The notes: generated from the letters alone by a model not told the origin. Positions 17,242 to 27,444 are shown, counted from the stretch's first letter. The stretch: 64,000 nt of DNA from DASZIT01 sp052143315 (GCA_052143315.1 JBKQTE010000066.1:62001-126000), one strand, 5' to 3'. Program-made: numbers and translations.

Positions 17242-18010
17242 GGACGACCCCCCCGGCGGCCGGCGACGGTTCGGGGATCCGGGCCGGGCGAGGAGCCGGC
17301 GGGACGGCCGGGGTCGTCGGGGAGGCGGCCGCCGGGCCGCGGACGAGGCTCCGCTCGGCGGTCACCCGGCCGCCGGTGACGGTGATCGACCGGCCGGCCA
17401 GGGACGCCACCAGCTCGGGCTCGTGGGAGGCCACCAGCACGGTGGCGCCGGCGGCGTTGGCCTCGACGATCAGCTGGTTGAGGAGGAGCCGGGCCGAGGC
17501 GTCGAGCCCGGCGTGGGGCTCGTCGAGCAGCCACAGCTCCGGGGCCCGTGCCACCAGGACGGCCAGCGCCACCCGACGGCGCTGGCCGGCCGACAGCTTG
17601 GCGGCGCCGGTCCGCAGCACCCTTCCGGTGAGCCCGAGCCGGCTGCAGGCCTCGTCGATCCGGGAGACGTCGGCCCCCGCCGCCCGGACGGCGAACCGGA
17701 CGTTCTCCCTCACGTTCAGATCGTCGTAGAGGTGGGAGGCGTGGGCCAGGAGGCCGACCCGGCGACGGACCGCCGTCCGGTACCGCTCCGGATCGAGCCC
17801 GAGCACGGTGAGCTGCCCGGAGGCCACCGGCACCAGGCCGGCGGCCACCCGCAGGAGGCTCGTCTTGCCGGCCCCGTTCGGCCCCTCGACCAGCACTGTC
17901 TCCCCGATGCCGACCTCGAGGTCGACGCCGGCGAGCAGAGGGAACCGTCCCGACAACGCAACCACGTTACGGAGGGACAGAGCGGAGGTGGGGGGAGCTG
18001 CAGGGGCCAT
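17231..18010 (-). CDS. ccmA: CcmA ATPase of the cytochrome c maturation complex
   Basis: ABC ATPase, 259 aa. Walker A is VEGPNGAGKTSLLRVAAGL (about 41-59), the signature KLSAGQRRRVALAVLVA (about 138-154), and Walker B LWLLDEPHAGLDASARLL, with the switch His in VLVASHEPELV. A ~40-residue Pro/Ala-rich C-terminal tail is not conserved. It drives CcmE release from CcmC. Neighbours ccmB and ccmC make the assignment firm. Confidence 0.88.
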   Translation of the reverse strand: MAPAAPPTSALSLRNVVALSGRFPLLAGVDLEVGIGETVLVEGPNGAGKTSLLRVAAGLVPVASGQLTVLGLDPERYRTAVRRRVGLLAHASHLYDDLNVRENVRFAVRAAGADVSRIDEACSRLGLTGRVLRTGAAKLSAGQRRRVALAVLVARAPELWLLDEPHAGLDASARLLLNQLIVEANAAGATVLVASHEPELVASLAGRSITVTGGRVTAERSLVRGPAAASPTTPAVPPAPRPARIPEPSPAAGGVVHVA

Positions 18011-18107
18011 AGCCGTCGGCCCATGCTACGGGGGTGGGGGGTTCCGGGCCAGGCGGGGGCGGTGCCCGGCGCCGGCGGGCCCGCCGGCACCGACCCGGCC
18101 GCGCCAA

Positions 18108-18995
18108 TCAGCTGTCGGACAGGCGGGCCAGGTGGAGGTCCTGGAGCCAGGTGGAGATGTGGTCGGAGAGCACGGCGACGTTGCCGGTGACCAGGAGGAT
18201 CCCGAACACGATGAGGACCGCCCCGCCCACCAGGTTGACCAGGCGAAGGCGGCCCCGGACCCGGGCCAGCAGGTCGGTCATCCGTCCGAAGGCCAGCCCG
18301 AACAGGAGGAAGGGCACCCCGAGGCCCAGCGAGTAGGCCAGCAGCAGGGCGATCCCGCTGGTGGCGGAGCCCCCCGTCCCGGCGGCCAGGCTCAGCACGC
18401 TGCCGAGCACCGGGCCGATGCACGGGGTCCAGGCGAAGGCGAAGGCCATGCCCATCACCGGAGGCGCCCAGGCGCCCAGCCGCGAGGGCCGGACGTCGAA
18501 GCGGTGCTCGCCGGTGATGAACGCCGGCAGCCGGAAGCCGGCGGCCATGGCCACCAGGATCGCCCCGAAGGCCACGATGAGGAGGCCCGACACCGTCTCG
18601 AGCTGCTTCTGGTGGGTGAGCAGCAGGTGGCCGACGGCCGACGCCGAAGCTCCCAGCATGGTGAAGACCACGGTGAACCCGACGATGAACAGCAAGATCC
18701 CGCGCAGCAGCCGGGCCCGCTCGCTCCGCAGGTCGGCAGGCGTCGGCCCATCGACCGGCAGGGGGGTCGGCCCGGCCGAGGGGGCCCCGACCGCCACCGG
18801 CACCGGTACCGGCACCGGCACCCCGGCCGGGCGCAGGGCCTGAAGCTCGGCGGCCGAGAGACCAGAGACCATCGAGAGGTACCCCGGCACCAGGGGGAGC
18901 ACGCACGGCGAGACGAAGGAGAGCATCCCCGCCCCGAACGCCACCAGCAGGCCCAGCGGGTCGGCGTGGAGGTGGAGGGTGGCGGTGACGATCAT
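18108..18995 (-). CDS. ccdA: CcdA-type cytochrome c biogenesis thiol transporter
   Basis: Polytopic membrane protein, 295 aa, that carries reducing equivalents from cytoplasmic thioredoxin across the membrane. The two redox cysteines lie in FVSPCVLPLVPGYLSMVSG (about 28-46) and FAWTPCIGPVLGSVLSLAA (about 180). A 40-residue Pro/Val repeat (PVPVPVPV) is inserted in the loop after helix 1. It is 97 bp upstream of ccmA on the same strand and probably feeds CcmG. Confidence 0.9.
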   Translation of the reverse strand: MIVTATLHLHADPLGLLVAFGAGMLSFVSPCVLPLVPGYLSMVSGLSAAELQALRPAGVPVPVPVPVAVGAPSAGPTPLPVDGPTPADLRSERARLLRGILLFIVGFTVVFTMLGASASAVGHLLLTHQKQLETVSGLLIVAFGAILVAMAAGFRLPAFITGEHRFDVRPSRLGAWAPPVMGMAFAFAWTPCIGPVLGSVLSLAAGTGGSATSGIALLLAYSLGLGVPFLLFGLAFGRMTDLLARVRGRLRLVNLVGGAVLIVFGILLVTGNVAVLSDHISTWLQDLHLARLSDS

Positions 18996-19019
18996 CGAGC
19001 TACCGGCGCACCGTGGCGA

Positions 19020-19991
19020 TCAGCCGAGCTGCTTGTTGACCAGGGCCACGTCGGCCTCGACCATCATCTGCACCAGCGTGGCGAAGTCGACGTCACGGTG
19101 CCACCCGAGCGTCTTCTCCGCCTTGGCCGGGTCGCCCACCAGCAGGTCCACCTCGGCAGGCCGGAGGAACCGCTCGTCGATCTCCACGTACTTCTCCCAG
19201 TCGAGGTCGACGGCGGCGAAGGACAGCTCGACCAGCTGCTTGACCGAGTGGGTCTCGCCGGTGGCCACCACGTAGTCGTCGGGCTGGTCCTGCTGGAGCA
19301 TCAGCCACATGGCTCGCACGTAGTCGGCGGCGAAGCCCCAGTCGCGCTGGGCGTCGAGATTGCCGAGGGACAGCTTGGCGTCGAGGCCGGCCTTGATGCG
19401 GGCCACCCCGTGGGTCACCTTGCGGGTCACGAACTCGAGGCCACGCCGGGGCGACTCGTGGTTGAAGAGGATGCCGGACGAGGCGTGGAGGTCGTAGCTC
19501 TCCCGGTAGTTGACGGTGATCCAGTGCCCGTAGACCTTGGCAACGCCGTAGGGGCTGCGAGGGTAGAAGGGGGTCTCCTCGCGCTGGGGCACCTCGAGCA
19601 CCTTGCCGAACATCTCCGACGAGCTGGCCTGGTAGAAGCGGATCTCCGGATCCACCGTGCGGATGGCGTCGAGCACCCTGGTGACACCGAGGGCGGTGGT
19701 CTCACCGGTGAGCATCGGCTGGCTCCACGAGGCCTGGACGAAGGACTGGGCCGCCAGGTTGTACACCTCGCTCGGCCGGTGGTCGCGGAGGATGTTGAAC
19801 ATCGACACCTCGTCGATCAGGTCGCCGGCCACCAGGGTCATGCGGTCCTGGATGTGGGCGATCCGCTCGAAGTTGACGGTGCTGGACCGCCGCACCATGC
19901 CGAACACCTCGTACCCCTGGTCGAGCAGGAATTCGGCCAAGTAGGAACCGTCCTGACCGGTGACGCCGGTGATCAGTGCTCGCTTCGCCAT
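19020..19991 (-). CDS. gmd: GDP-mannose 4,6-dehydratase
   Basis: Extended short-chain dehydrogenase, 323 aa, that converts GDP-mannose to GDP-4-keto-6-deoxymannose, a precursor of fucose, rhamnose-type or perosamine sugars. The NAD(P) motif is ITGVTGQDGSYLAEFLLDQG (about 7-26). The catalytic triad region shows YQASSSEMFG and YGVAKVYGHW. NHESPRRGLEFVTRKVTHG is specific for the GMD family. GAGGAG lies 10 bp upstream of the ATG. No fucose synthase follows, so the end product is not defined here. Confidence 0.94.
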   Translation of the reverse strand: MAKRALITGVTGQDGSYLAEFLLDQGYEVFGMVRRSSTVNFERIAHIQDRMTLVAGDLIDEVSMFNILRDHRPSEVYNLAAQSFVQASWSQPMLTGETTALGVTRVLDAIRTVDPEIRFYQASSSEMFGKVLEVPQREETPFYPRSPYGVAKVYGHWITVNYRESYDLHASSGILFNHESPRRGLEFVTRKVTHGVARIKAGLDAKLSLGNLDAQRDWGFAADYVRAMWLMLQQDQPDDYVVATGETHSVKQLVELSFAAVDLDWEKYVEIDERFLRPAEVDLLVGDPAKAEKTLGWHRDVDFATLVQMMVEADVALVNKQLG

Positions 19992-20013
19992 GCTCGATGT
20001 GCTCCTCGGGGGG

Positions 20014-20865
20014 TCAGGTGGCCTGGTCGTCGCTGGGGACCTGCCACGCCGGTGGTCGCTTCTCCATGAAGGCGGCGATGCCCTCCGCCGCTTCCGCCGT
20101 CTGGCTGGTGACAGTCAGCAGGGAGTGCAGGTAGGGCAACGCCTCCGTGGCGGCTGAATCCCACACAGCGTAGAACGATTCGCGGCCCAGCCTCACCGCT
20201 CCCGGCGGTTTCGACGCCAGGCTGGCCGCCAGTTCGGCGACGGCGGCGTCCAGCCCGTCGTGCGGCACCACCCGGGTGACGAACCCGATCCGGTCGGCCT
20301 CGTCGGCCTCGACCACCCTGGCCGTCAGCATCAGCTCGAGCGCCTTCTTGGGGGGCATGGAGCGGACCATCGGCACGGTCACCATGTACGGCCACAGCCC
20401 GACGTTCAGCTCGGGGGCGCCGAATCGGGCCCGGTCCGAGGCCACCACCAGATCGCAGGCCAGGGCCAGACCGAAGCCGCCGGCCATGGCCCACCCCTGC
20501 ACCCGGGCGATGGTCGGCTTCCCGAGGTGCCACATCTCCTCGAAGAGCAGGGCCAGCCACCCCCGGGCCACGTGGTGATCGAAGAAGGCGTCGGTGCCCC
20601 CGCCGGCCTGGTGGGGGGCCATGCCCGACAGGTCGGCGCCGGCGCAGAAGGCGCGGTCGCCGGCGCCGGCGAGCACCACCACCCGCACGGCCGGGTCGGC
20701 CTTGGCCTCGGCCACGTGCCGCCGGAGGCCGTCGATCACCTCCCAGGTCATGGCGTTGCGCCGTTCCGGGCGGTTGATGGTCAGGGTCAGGACCGGCCCG
20801 TCCCGCTCGGCCACCAGCTCCGGCTCGGGCTCCTCGATCGACGCGGCGGCAGGCTCCTCGGGCAC
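20014..20865 (-). CDS. enoyl-CoA hydratase/isomerase family protein
   Basis: Crotonase-fold enzyme, 283 aa from a GTG at 20865. The oxyanion-hole region is DRAFCAGADLSGMAP, and the second conserved block is VQGWAMAGGFGLALACDLVVAS with ARFGAPELNVGLWPYMVTVPM after it. The N-terminal ~25 residues are acidic and variable. TACCGT sits 6 bp upstream of the GTG, suggesting a leaderless message. The neighbours are a sugar dehydratase and a divergent glycosyltransferase, so the pathway is not evident; fatty acid or carboxylic acid degradation is likely. Confidence 0.88.
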   Translation of the reverse strand: MPEEPAAASIEEPEPELVAERDGPVLTLTINRPERRNAMTWEVIDGLRRHVAEAKADPAVRVVVLAGAGDRAFCAGADLSGMAPHQAGGGTDAFFDHHVARGWLALLFEEMWHLGKPTIARVQGWAMAGGFGLALACDLVVASDRARFGAPELNVGLWPYMVTVPMVRSMPPKKALELMLTARVVEADEADRIGFVTRVVPHDGLDAAVAELAASLASKPPGAVRLGRESFYAVWDSAATEALPYLHSLLTVTSQTAEAAEGIAAFMEKRPPAWQVPSDDQAT

Positions 20866-20925
20866 CGCACGACGGTAGCCGCTCGGGATCGGCGTGTCTC
20901 CGGGCGTCGGCGCTACCGTGGCGCC

Positions 20926-21969
20926 ATCCCGACCGCCGCCCTGCTCTCGTTCCGTCTCGGAGGCTCCGACGGCGTGGCCATCGAGGCGGCCAAGTGGGCC
21001 GGTGCCCTGGGCCGGCTCGGCTTCGCCACCTACACGGTGGCCGGGTCCGGCCCGGTCGACCGGACGCTCCCGGGCCTGGCCATCGGGGCCGAGGAGCCCC
21101 CCGGCCGCCGCGAGGTCGGCTCGGCGCTTGCCGACGCCGACCTGGTGGTGGTGGAGAACCTCTGCTCCCTGCCCCTCAACCCGGGAGCCGCCTCGGTGGT
21201 GGCGGCGACGCTGGCCGGGCGTCCCTGTGTCCTCCACCACCACGACCTCCCCTGGCAGCGACCCCGGTTCGCCGGCCACGGTCCGCCCCCCGACGACCGG
21301 CGGTGGGCCCACGTGACCATCAACGAGCTCAGCCGCCACCAGCTGGCGGAGCACGGGATCTCGGCCACCACCGTCTACAACTCGTTCGACACCGGCCGGG
21401 CGGGCGCCGTCGGCGTCGGCGACCGGCGGGCCCGGGTGCGCTCGTCGCTGGGGCTCGGCGACACCGACCGGCTGGTGCTGCAGCCCACACGGGCGCTCCC
21501 CCGCAAGAACGTCGGAGCCGGGCTGGCCGCCGCCGAGGCGTTGGGCGCCACCTACTGGCTGCTCGGTCCGGCCGAGGACGGGTACGGACCCGAGCTGGAC
21601 CGTCTGGTGGCCGGGGCGACCTGCCCGGTGGCCCTGGAGTGGCCCGGCCCGATCCCCGACGGCGGCGTAGAGGCGGCCTACGCCGCCAGTGACGTGATCG
21701 CCCTCCCCTCCACCTGGGAGGGGTTCGGCAACCCGTCGGTGGAGTCGGCCGTCCACCGGCGCCCCCTGCTCATCGGCCCGTACCCGGTGGCGGCGGAGCT
21801 GGCGGCCTTCGGCTTCCGGTGGTTCGGGCTGGACGACCTCGGTGACCTGGCCCGGTGGCTGGACGCCCCGGACCCGGCGTTGCTCGACCACAACCTGGCG
21901 GTGGCCGACGCCCACTTCTCGCTCCGGGACCTCCCCGGGCGCCTGGAACGGCTGCTCCCACCCCTATAG
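20926..21969 (+). CDS. GT-B glycosyltransferase (GT4-like), unusual start
   Basis: Glycosyltransferase of about 347 aa. The N-terminal half begins TAALLSFRLGGSDGVAIEAA, a nucleotide-sugar transferase beta-1/loop region. The C-terminal Rossmann half has QPTRALPRKNVGAGLAAAEAL and VIALPSTWEGFGNPSVESA with the E-x7-E motif. No ATG, GTG or TTG lies in frame close upstream: the conserved sequence starts at an ATC (20926), 6 bp after TACCGT (20914-20919). The first canonical in-frame start inside, a GTG near 20973, would remove the conserved beta-strand. The acceptor is unknown. Nearby gmd suggests envelope glycan work. Confidence 0.75.
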   Translation: MPTAALLSFRLGGSDGVAIEAAKWAGALGRLGFATYTVAGSGPVDRTLPGLAIGAEEPPGRREVGSALADADLVVVENLCSLPLNPGAASVVAATLAGRPCVLHHHDLPWQRPRFAGHGPPPDDRRWAHVTINELSRHQLAEHGISATTVYNSFDTGRAGAVGVGDRRARVRSSLGLGDTDRLVLQPTRALPRKNVGAGLAAAEALGATYWLLGPAEDGYGPELDRLVAGATCPVALEWPGPIPDGGVEAAYAASDVIALPSTWEGFGNPSVESAVHRRPLLIGPYPVAAELAAFGFRWFGLDDLGDLARWLDAPDPALLDHNLAVADAHFSLRDLPGRLERLLPPL

Positions 21970-22019
21970 GCGGCTCCCCTACCGGTCGCCGCCGGGGCCG
22001 GACCGTTTCCGGTGACGGC

Positions 22020-22025
22020 TACCAT
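22020..22025 (+). promoter_or_regulatory. -10 box for leaderless TetR gene
   Basis: TACCAT followed by 7 bases and the ATG at 22033. The AAGGAG directly abutting the ATG is too close to act as a normal ribosome site, which supports initiation from the 5' end. Confidence 0.45.
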
Positions 22026-22032
22026 CAAGGAG

Positions 22033-22725
22033 ATGACCGGAGCCGTCACCACCGGCCGGGACAAGCCCACCGGCGTCGGCTCGCGCCCGGCCACGCCGAC
22101 CGCTCGCCGGCTGACCGCCGAGGAGCGTCGGGCCCAGCTTTTCGACGTGGCGCTCTCGCTGTTCGCCGAGCGCGGCTACGCCGCCACCACCATGGACGAC
22201 ATCGCCGAGGCGGCGGGCGTGACCAAGCCGCTCGTGTACCAGCACTTCGACTCCAAGCGGGCCCTCTACATCGAGCTGATGGACGTGTTCTCGCACGAGC
22301 TGGTCGACCGCATCGTGGCCTCCACCGCCGACGCCCACGGGCCGCGCCAGCAGGTCGAGCTGGGCATGGCCGCCTACTTCGAGATGATGGTCGGCAACGA
22401 GCAGGCGTTCCGCCTGCTCTACGGCCGGGACGCCCCCGACGACCCGGAGCTGGGCGAGGCCCTCCGCCGGGTGGAGGACGCCATCGCCCAGGCCATCGAC
22501 CCGCTCATCGACGCCGGGCTCGACCCCGGGCACCGCCTGCTCCTGGCCTACTCGGTGGTGGGGATGGCCGAGGGTGCCAGCCGGCACTGGGTGGACCGCA
22601 GGGCCGAGCGGGGGTCGGGCCGGCACGGTGCCGCACCCGACTCCAACGCCGAGGAGGCCGCCCGCCTGGCCACCCGGGTGGCCGACCTGGCCTGGGCCGG
22701 CCTCCGCCAGGTGCACCGGGTCTGA
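22033..22725 (+). CDS. TetR-family transcriptional regulator
   Basis: One-component repressor of 230 aa. The N-terminal HTH is LFDVALSLFAERGYAATTMDDIAEAAGVTKPLVYQHFDSK, written here as two halves: GYAATTMDDIAEAAGV and TKPLVYQHFDSK. The ligand-binding domain follows (about 85-225). The first ~30 residues are a variable leader. The target is unknown; the DUF4395 gene lies 104 bp downstream on the same strand. Confidence 0.85.
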   Translation: MTGAVTTGRDKPTGVGSRPATPTARRLTAEERRAQLFDVALSLFAERGYAATTMDDIAEAAGVTKPLVYQHFDSKRALYIELMDVFSHELVDRIVASTADAHGPRQQVELGMAAYFEMMVGNEQAFRLLYGRDAPDDPELGEALRRVEDAIAQAIDPLIDAGLDPGHRLLLAYSVVGMAEGASRHWVDRRAERGSGRHGAAPDSNAEEAARLATRVADLAWAGLRQVHRV

Positions 22726-22829
22726 CCACGCCGAGTTGGGCACTGGAGCGACCGTGGCAGAAAGCCGAGGAAGCCGGTAAAGTATCAGGGCTGGGGCGAG
22801 CGCACCGGCAGGCATCCTCGAGGAGCGCC

Positions 22830-23351
22830 ATGTCCACCCTCCGTTCGATCTTGACCTTCCCCAACCCGGTCAATGAGTACGCCGCCCGGTCGGTGGCCGC
22901 CGGCGTGGTGGTGATGGCCGTGGCCACCATCGTGTTCCGCCAGCCGTGGATCTTGATCCCCTTGGCCTACGGGTTCTGGGCCCGCGTGCTGACCGGGCCG
23001 ACCCTCAGCCCGCTCGGCCAGCTGGCCACCCGGGTCGTCGCCCCCCGGCTCCCCCGGGGCCCCCGTCTGGTGGCGGGGCCGCCGAAGCGGTTCGCCCAGG
23101 CCATCGGCGTGGTGTTCTCCACCACCGCCCTGGTGCTCTGGTACGGGTTCGGGTTGGGTACCGCCGCCTACGTGGTCATCGGTCTGCTGGCGGTGGCCGC
23201 CTTCCTCGAGTCGGCCTTCGGCCTGTGCCTGGGATGCAAGGCGTTCGGCCTGCTGATGAAGGCCGGGGTCGTCCCCGAGGAGGTCTGCGAGGCGTGCGCC
23301 GACATCAGCCTCCGCCACCCCGAGCCGGCCTCGGCCCCGTCGAAGGCCTGA
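22830..23351 (+). CDS. DUF4395 membrane protein
   Basis: Polytopic membrane protein of 173 aa, DUF4395 family, function unknown. The N-terminal FPNPVNEYAARSVAAGVVV is typical, with two helices, a basic loop, then two further helices. A C-terminal pair-of-cysteines region, FGLCLGCKAFGLLMKAG and EEVCEACADIS, hints at thiol or metal chemistry. GAGGAG lies 5 bp upstream of the ATG at 22830. TAAAGT at 22778-22783 is a candidate -10. In other actinobacteria such genes neighbour thioredoxin-like proteins; none is adjacent here. Confidence 0.8.
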   Translation: MSTLRSILTFPNPVNEYAARSVAAGVVVMAVATIVFRQPWILIPLAYGFWARVLTGPTLSPLGQLATRVVAPRLPRGPRLVAGPPKRFAQAIGVVFSTTALVLWYGFGLGTAAYVVIGLLAVAAFLESAFGLCLGCKAFGLLMKAGVVPEEVCEACADISLRHPEPASAPSKA

Positions 23352-23358
23352 CTCCGGC

Positions 23359-23892
23359 TCAGCGCAGGCGGGGCACCAGCTCGGCGCTGAGGCCTACCAG
23401 GGTCCGGGCGCAGGCCACGTAGATCTCGTCCTCGCCGCCGGCGGGGTCGTCGACGTCCTCCCACCCCTCCAGCGCCACCTCGGCCAGTCGCAGGCGGGCC
23501 ACCCGCTCGGCGAGGGGCTCGGGGCCGTCGGAGAGGTCGCGCGCCAGCCGGCGCAGGGTGGCCGTCCTGGGGGATGCCTCGGGGTACCGGCGGCGGATGT
23601 AGAGGACGTGCTCGCCGGCCAGGGCGATGATCAGGTCGGCCCGGGCCACGTCCTCGTCGGTCAGCTGGTGGCTGCGGTGGGCACCGGGGCGCAGCTCCAC
23701 CGCCGCCAGGGCGTCGCGTGTCCGGCGGCTCACGGGTTGGCCCTCGACCACGTGGGTCCCGGCGGTGACGATCTCCACCGGTGCCGCCACCAACATGGCC
23801 CCGGCCATCACCGACCGGGCGGCATTGCCGGTGCAGAGGGTCAGGACGCGGGGGCGGCCGCGGCCCGCCGCCTCGCCGGGGTGGGCATCCAT
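23359..23892 (-). CDS. low-molecular-weight protein tyrosine phosphatase-like protein
   Basis: LMW-PTP/arsenate-reductase fold protein, 177 aa. The phosphate loop is TLCTGNAARSVMAGAML (C-x5-R-S, about 18-25), and a general-acid region WEDVDDPAGG lies near the C-terminus. The ATG at 23892 is preferred: TACGGT lies 7 bp upstream, consistent with a leaderless transcript. It converges on DUF4395 with only 7 bp between the stops. The substrate (tyrosine-phosphate, arginine-phosphate or arsenate) is not decided by sequence. Confidence 0.82.
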   Translation of the reverse strand: MDAHPGEAAGRGRPRVLTLCTGNAARSVMAGAMLVAAPVEIVTAGTHVVEGQPVSRRTRDALAAVELRPGAHRSHQLTDEDVARADLIIALAGEHVLYIRRRYPEASPRTATLRRLARDLSDGPEPLAERVARLRLAEVALEGWEDVDDPAGGEDEIYVACARTLVGLSAELVPRLR

Positions 23893-23981
23893 CCGGGCCA
23901 CCGTACCGTCCCGGCGGCGGCCGGCGACCCGCCCCCGTGCGTCCCGGGGCACCGGCGACCAGGGTGCTATACAGCGTGCCA

Positions 23982-24888
<907 letters not shown>

Positions 24889-24899
<11 letters not shown>

Positions 24900-26535
24900 A
24901 CCGGCGGTGGCGGTGCCGCGGCGGTCCGGGCGGTCCCCGGGCACCGTGGTCGCCCGCCTCACCGCTCGCAAGGCGATCCGGTCCGGGGTCCTGTGGGGAT
25001 ACATCTTCGGCATCTTCGTGGCCTCGTCCGCCGTGAGCTACGCGTCGATCTACAAGACCCGGGCGGAACGGGACCACCTGGAGGCGGCGTTCGCCACGAA
25101 CAATGCCGCCAGTGCGCTCTTCGGCTCCGCCCTGCACCTCCAGACGGTGGCCGGGTTCACCGTGTACAAGACCTCCATGGCGCTGATGGTCCTCGGCGCC
25201 GTCTGGGGGCTGCTGACCAGCACCCGGCTCCTTCGGGGCGAGGAAGACGCCGGACGCACGGAGCTGCTGCTCTCCGGTCAGACCACCCGGAGGGGCGCCG
25301 CCGCCCAGGCGCTCACCGGCCTGGCCGCCGGCGTCTGCACCCTGTGGGCGGTCACCGCGCTGGTCACCGTGGTGACCGGGCGGTCGTCGAAGATCGGCAT
25401 CGCCGCCGGACCGGCGATGTACTTCGCGCTGGCCCTGGTCTCGAGCGCCATCATGTTCCTGGCCGTCGGCGCCCTCACCAGCCAGTTGGCGGCCACCCGC
25501 CGGCAGGCGGCCTCCTGGGCGGCCGCCCTCCTGGGTGTGAGCTACGCGGTGCGGATGGTCGCCGACTCGGGGATCGGCCTCCACGGGCTGGTCTGGGCCT
25601 CTCCGCTCGGATGGATCGAGCAGCTCCAACCGCTCAGCGAGCCCCGACCCTTCGCCCTCCTCCCCATCGTCGGGTTCACGGCCGTCCTGGCCGTCATCGC
25701 CGTGCACCTCGCCGGTCGGCGCGACCTCGGGGCCAGCACGCTGCCCGACCGCGCCACCGCCAGCCCGCACCTCCGGCTGCTCTTCGGCCCCACCGGGCTG
25801 GCCCTGCGCACGCTCCGTCCCGTCGTCATCGGCTGGTGGGTGGCGATCGCCATCACCGGGGTGCTCTACGGGCTCCTCGCCAAAGCGGCGGCGGCCACCA
25901 TCTCCGGGTCGTCGGTGCGGCAGGTCCTCTCGAGGCTCGGAGCGTCGGGTACCGGCACGAAGGCCTTTCTCGGTGTGGCGTTCCTGTTCCTGGCGGTGCT
26001 CGTCGCCTTCGTGGCGGCCGGTCAGGCCACCGCCACCCGCGCCGAGGAGTCGGGAGGACGCCTCGACCATCTCCTGGTCCGTCCGGTCTCACGCTCGTCG
26101 TGGTTGGGCGGGAGGCTCCTGGTGGCCGTGGTCGTCCTGGTGGCCAGTGGCGTGGTGGCCGGCACCTTCACCTGGTTGGCCGCGGCCACCCAGCACTCGG
26201 GGGTGAGCTTCACCACCCTGGTGGGTGCCGGCCTGAACGTCATCCCGCCGGCGGTGTGCGTCCTGGGCGTCGGCGTCCTGGCCATGGGCGTCCTGCCCCG
26301 GGCCACCTCGTTCGTGGTCTACGGCCTGGTGGGCTGGTCGTTGCTGGTCGAGCTGGTCGGTGGCATCGGCGCCACCGACCACTGGATCCTCGACACCTCG
26401 GTGTTCCACCAGATGGCATCCAACCCTGCCGTGCCCCCGAACTGGCAGGCGAACGGCGTGATGGTGGCCATCGGTGCCGCCGGCGCCCTGGCCGGGGGCG
26501 TGGCGTTCAACCGGCGGGACCTGCAGGGGGAGTGA
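24889..26535 (+). CDS. ABC-2 type exporter permease (tetronasin/polyketide-type)
   Basis: Large permease, about 548 aa, with roughly 12 predicted helices arranged as two similar halves, each beginning with a stretch such as TARKAIRSGVLWGYIFGIF or LRPVVIGWWVAIAITGVLY. Each half has RGEEDAGRTELLLSG or RAEESGGRLDHLLVRPVSR, the repeated cytoplasmic motif of this exporter family. The start could be TTG 24889 (overlapping the ATPase stop) or GTG 24907. The substrate is unknown; export of an antibiotic or lipid is likely. Confidence 0.82.
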
Positions 26536-26554
26536 CCGCAGACGGCGCAGCAGG

Positions 26555-26574
26555 ACCGCCACGATCCGGGCGGT
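26555..26574. terminator. hairpin between convergent exporter and monooxygenase genes
   Basis: ACCGCC (26555-26560) and GGCGGT (26569-26574) pair across an 8-nt loop in the 73-bp gap between convergent stops. The stem is short, so this is a weak call. Confidence 0.3.
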
Positions 26575-26608
26575 GATCCTGGGCGTCGGCGTCGCCTCAC
26601 CATCTGGA

Positions 26609-27442
26609 TCAGAGGACGAAGCCTGCCGCCGCTGCCGCCAAGCCCAACACCTCGTCGGGCTCCCAGGGAGCCGGGAGGGCGACGATGACGCCGTCGGCAC
26701 CGGCCGCCTCCCACGCATGGAGCTCGGCGGACAGTTGGTCACCCGAGTGGCTCTCCCACACGGTGTGCGCGGAACACGTCGGAGCGGGTCGCCCCAGCCG
26801 GTGCGCGTACTGGACCAGCCGGTGGCGGGCGTCGACGAACTCCGCCGGGGATCCCCGGGGAAAGTTCCAGTGGTCGGCGGCGGCGGCGACCCGAAGCACC
26901 GGGTCGCTGCGACCGCCGATGACGATCTCCGGCCTCGGCCAGCCGCCGAGCGTCGGAAGCACTCCTCCCCGGGTATGCACCTCGTAGCAGGGGCCGGAGA
27001 AGTCGAACGGCCCGGCGGTGGCCAGCGCCTCCTTGATCAGCGCCACGCCGTCCTCGAGCCGGTCGGCCCGAGCCCCGGCGGATCCGTCGTCCAGCCCCAG
27101 GCCGTCCGACTCCCACGACTTCGACCCGGTGCCGATGCCGACGGCGAGGCGTCCGTGGCTCGCCTGCTGGACGCTGGCCGCCATCTGAGCCAGCAGGAAC
27201 GGGTGCCGGAAGACGATCGGACTGCACATGGTCCCCACCCGGAGCCGGCTGGTCGAAGCGCTGAGGGCGGATAGCGAGGTCCAAGCCTCCAGGCAGGGAC
27301 CGGCCGGGTCGCCCCATGCGGGCCCCAGGTGGTCGAAGACCCACGCGGAGGCGATCGACTGGCAGGCATCGGCCAGCTGCCAGGTGTGGCGGAGGATGTC
27401 CCACGTCACATGATGGAGGGGGGTCTTGACGCCGATCCACAT
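26609..27442 (-). CDS. LLM-class F420/flavin-dependent oxidoreductase
   Basis: Luciferase-like monooxygenase-fold protein, 277 aa, starting MWIGVKTPLHHVTWDILRH. Typical blocks are ASAWVFDHLGPAWGD, LRVGTMCSPIVFRHPFLLAQMAA, GRLAVGIGTGSKS and PEIVIGGRSDPVLRVAA. In actinobacteria these usually bind F420 rather than FMN, but the cofactor is not proven here. The start is 2 bp after the stop of the upstream unknown gene, so it is the third gene of a compact minus-strand unit. GC is a little lower than in the flanks. Confidence 0.85.
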   Translation of the reverse strand: MWIGVKTPLHHVTWDILRHTWQLADACQSIASAWVFDHLGPAWGDPAGPCLEAWTSLSALSASTSRLRVGTMCSPIVFRHPFLLAQMAASVQQASHGRLAVGIGTGSKSWESDGLGLDDGSAGARADRLEDGVALIKEALATAGPFDFSGPCYEVHTRGGVLPTLGGWPRPEIVIGGRSDPVLRVAAAADHWNFPRGSPAEFVDARHRLVQYAHRLGRPAPTCSAHTVWESHSGDQLSAELHAWEAAGADGVIVALPAPWEPDEVLGLAAAAAGFVL

Positions 27443-27444
27443 GG

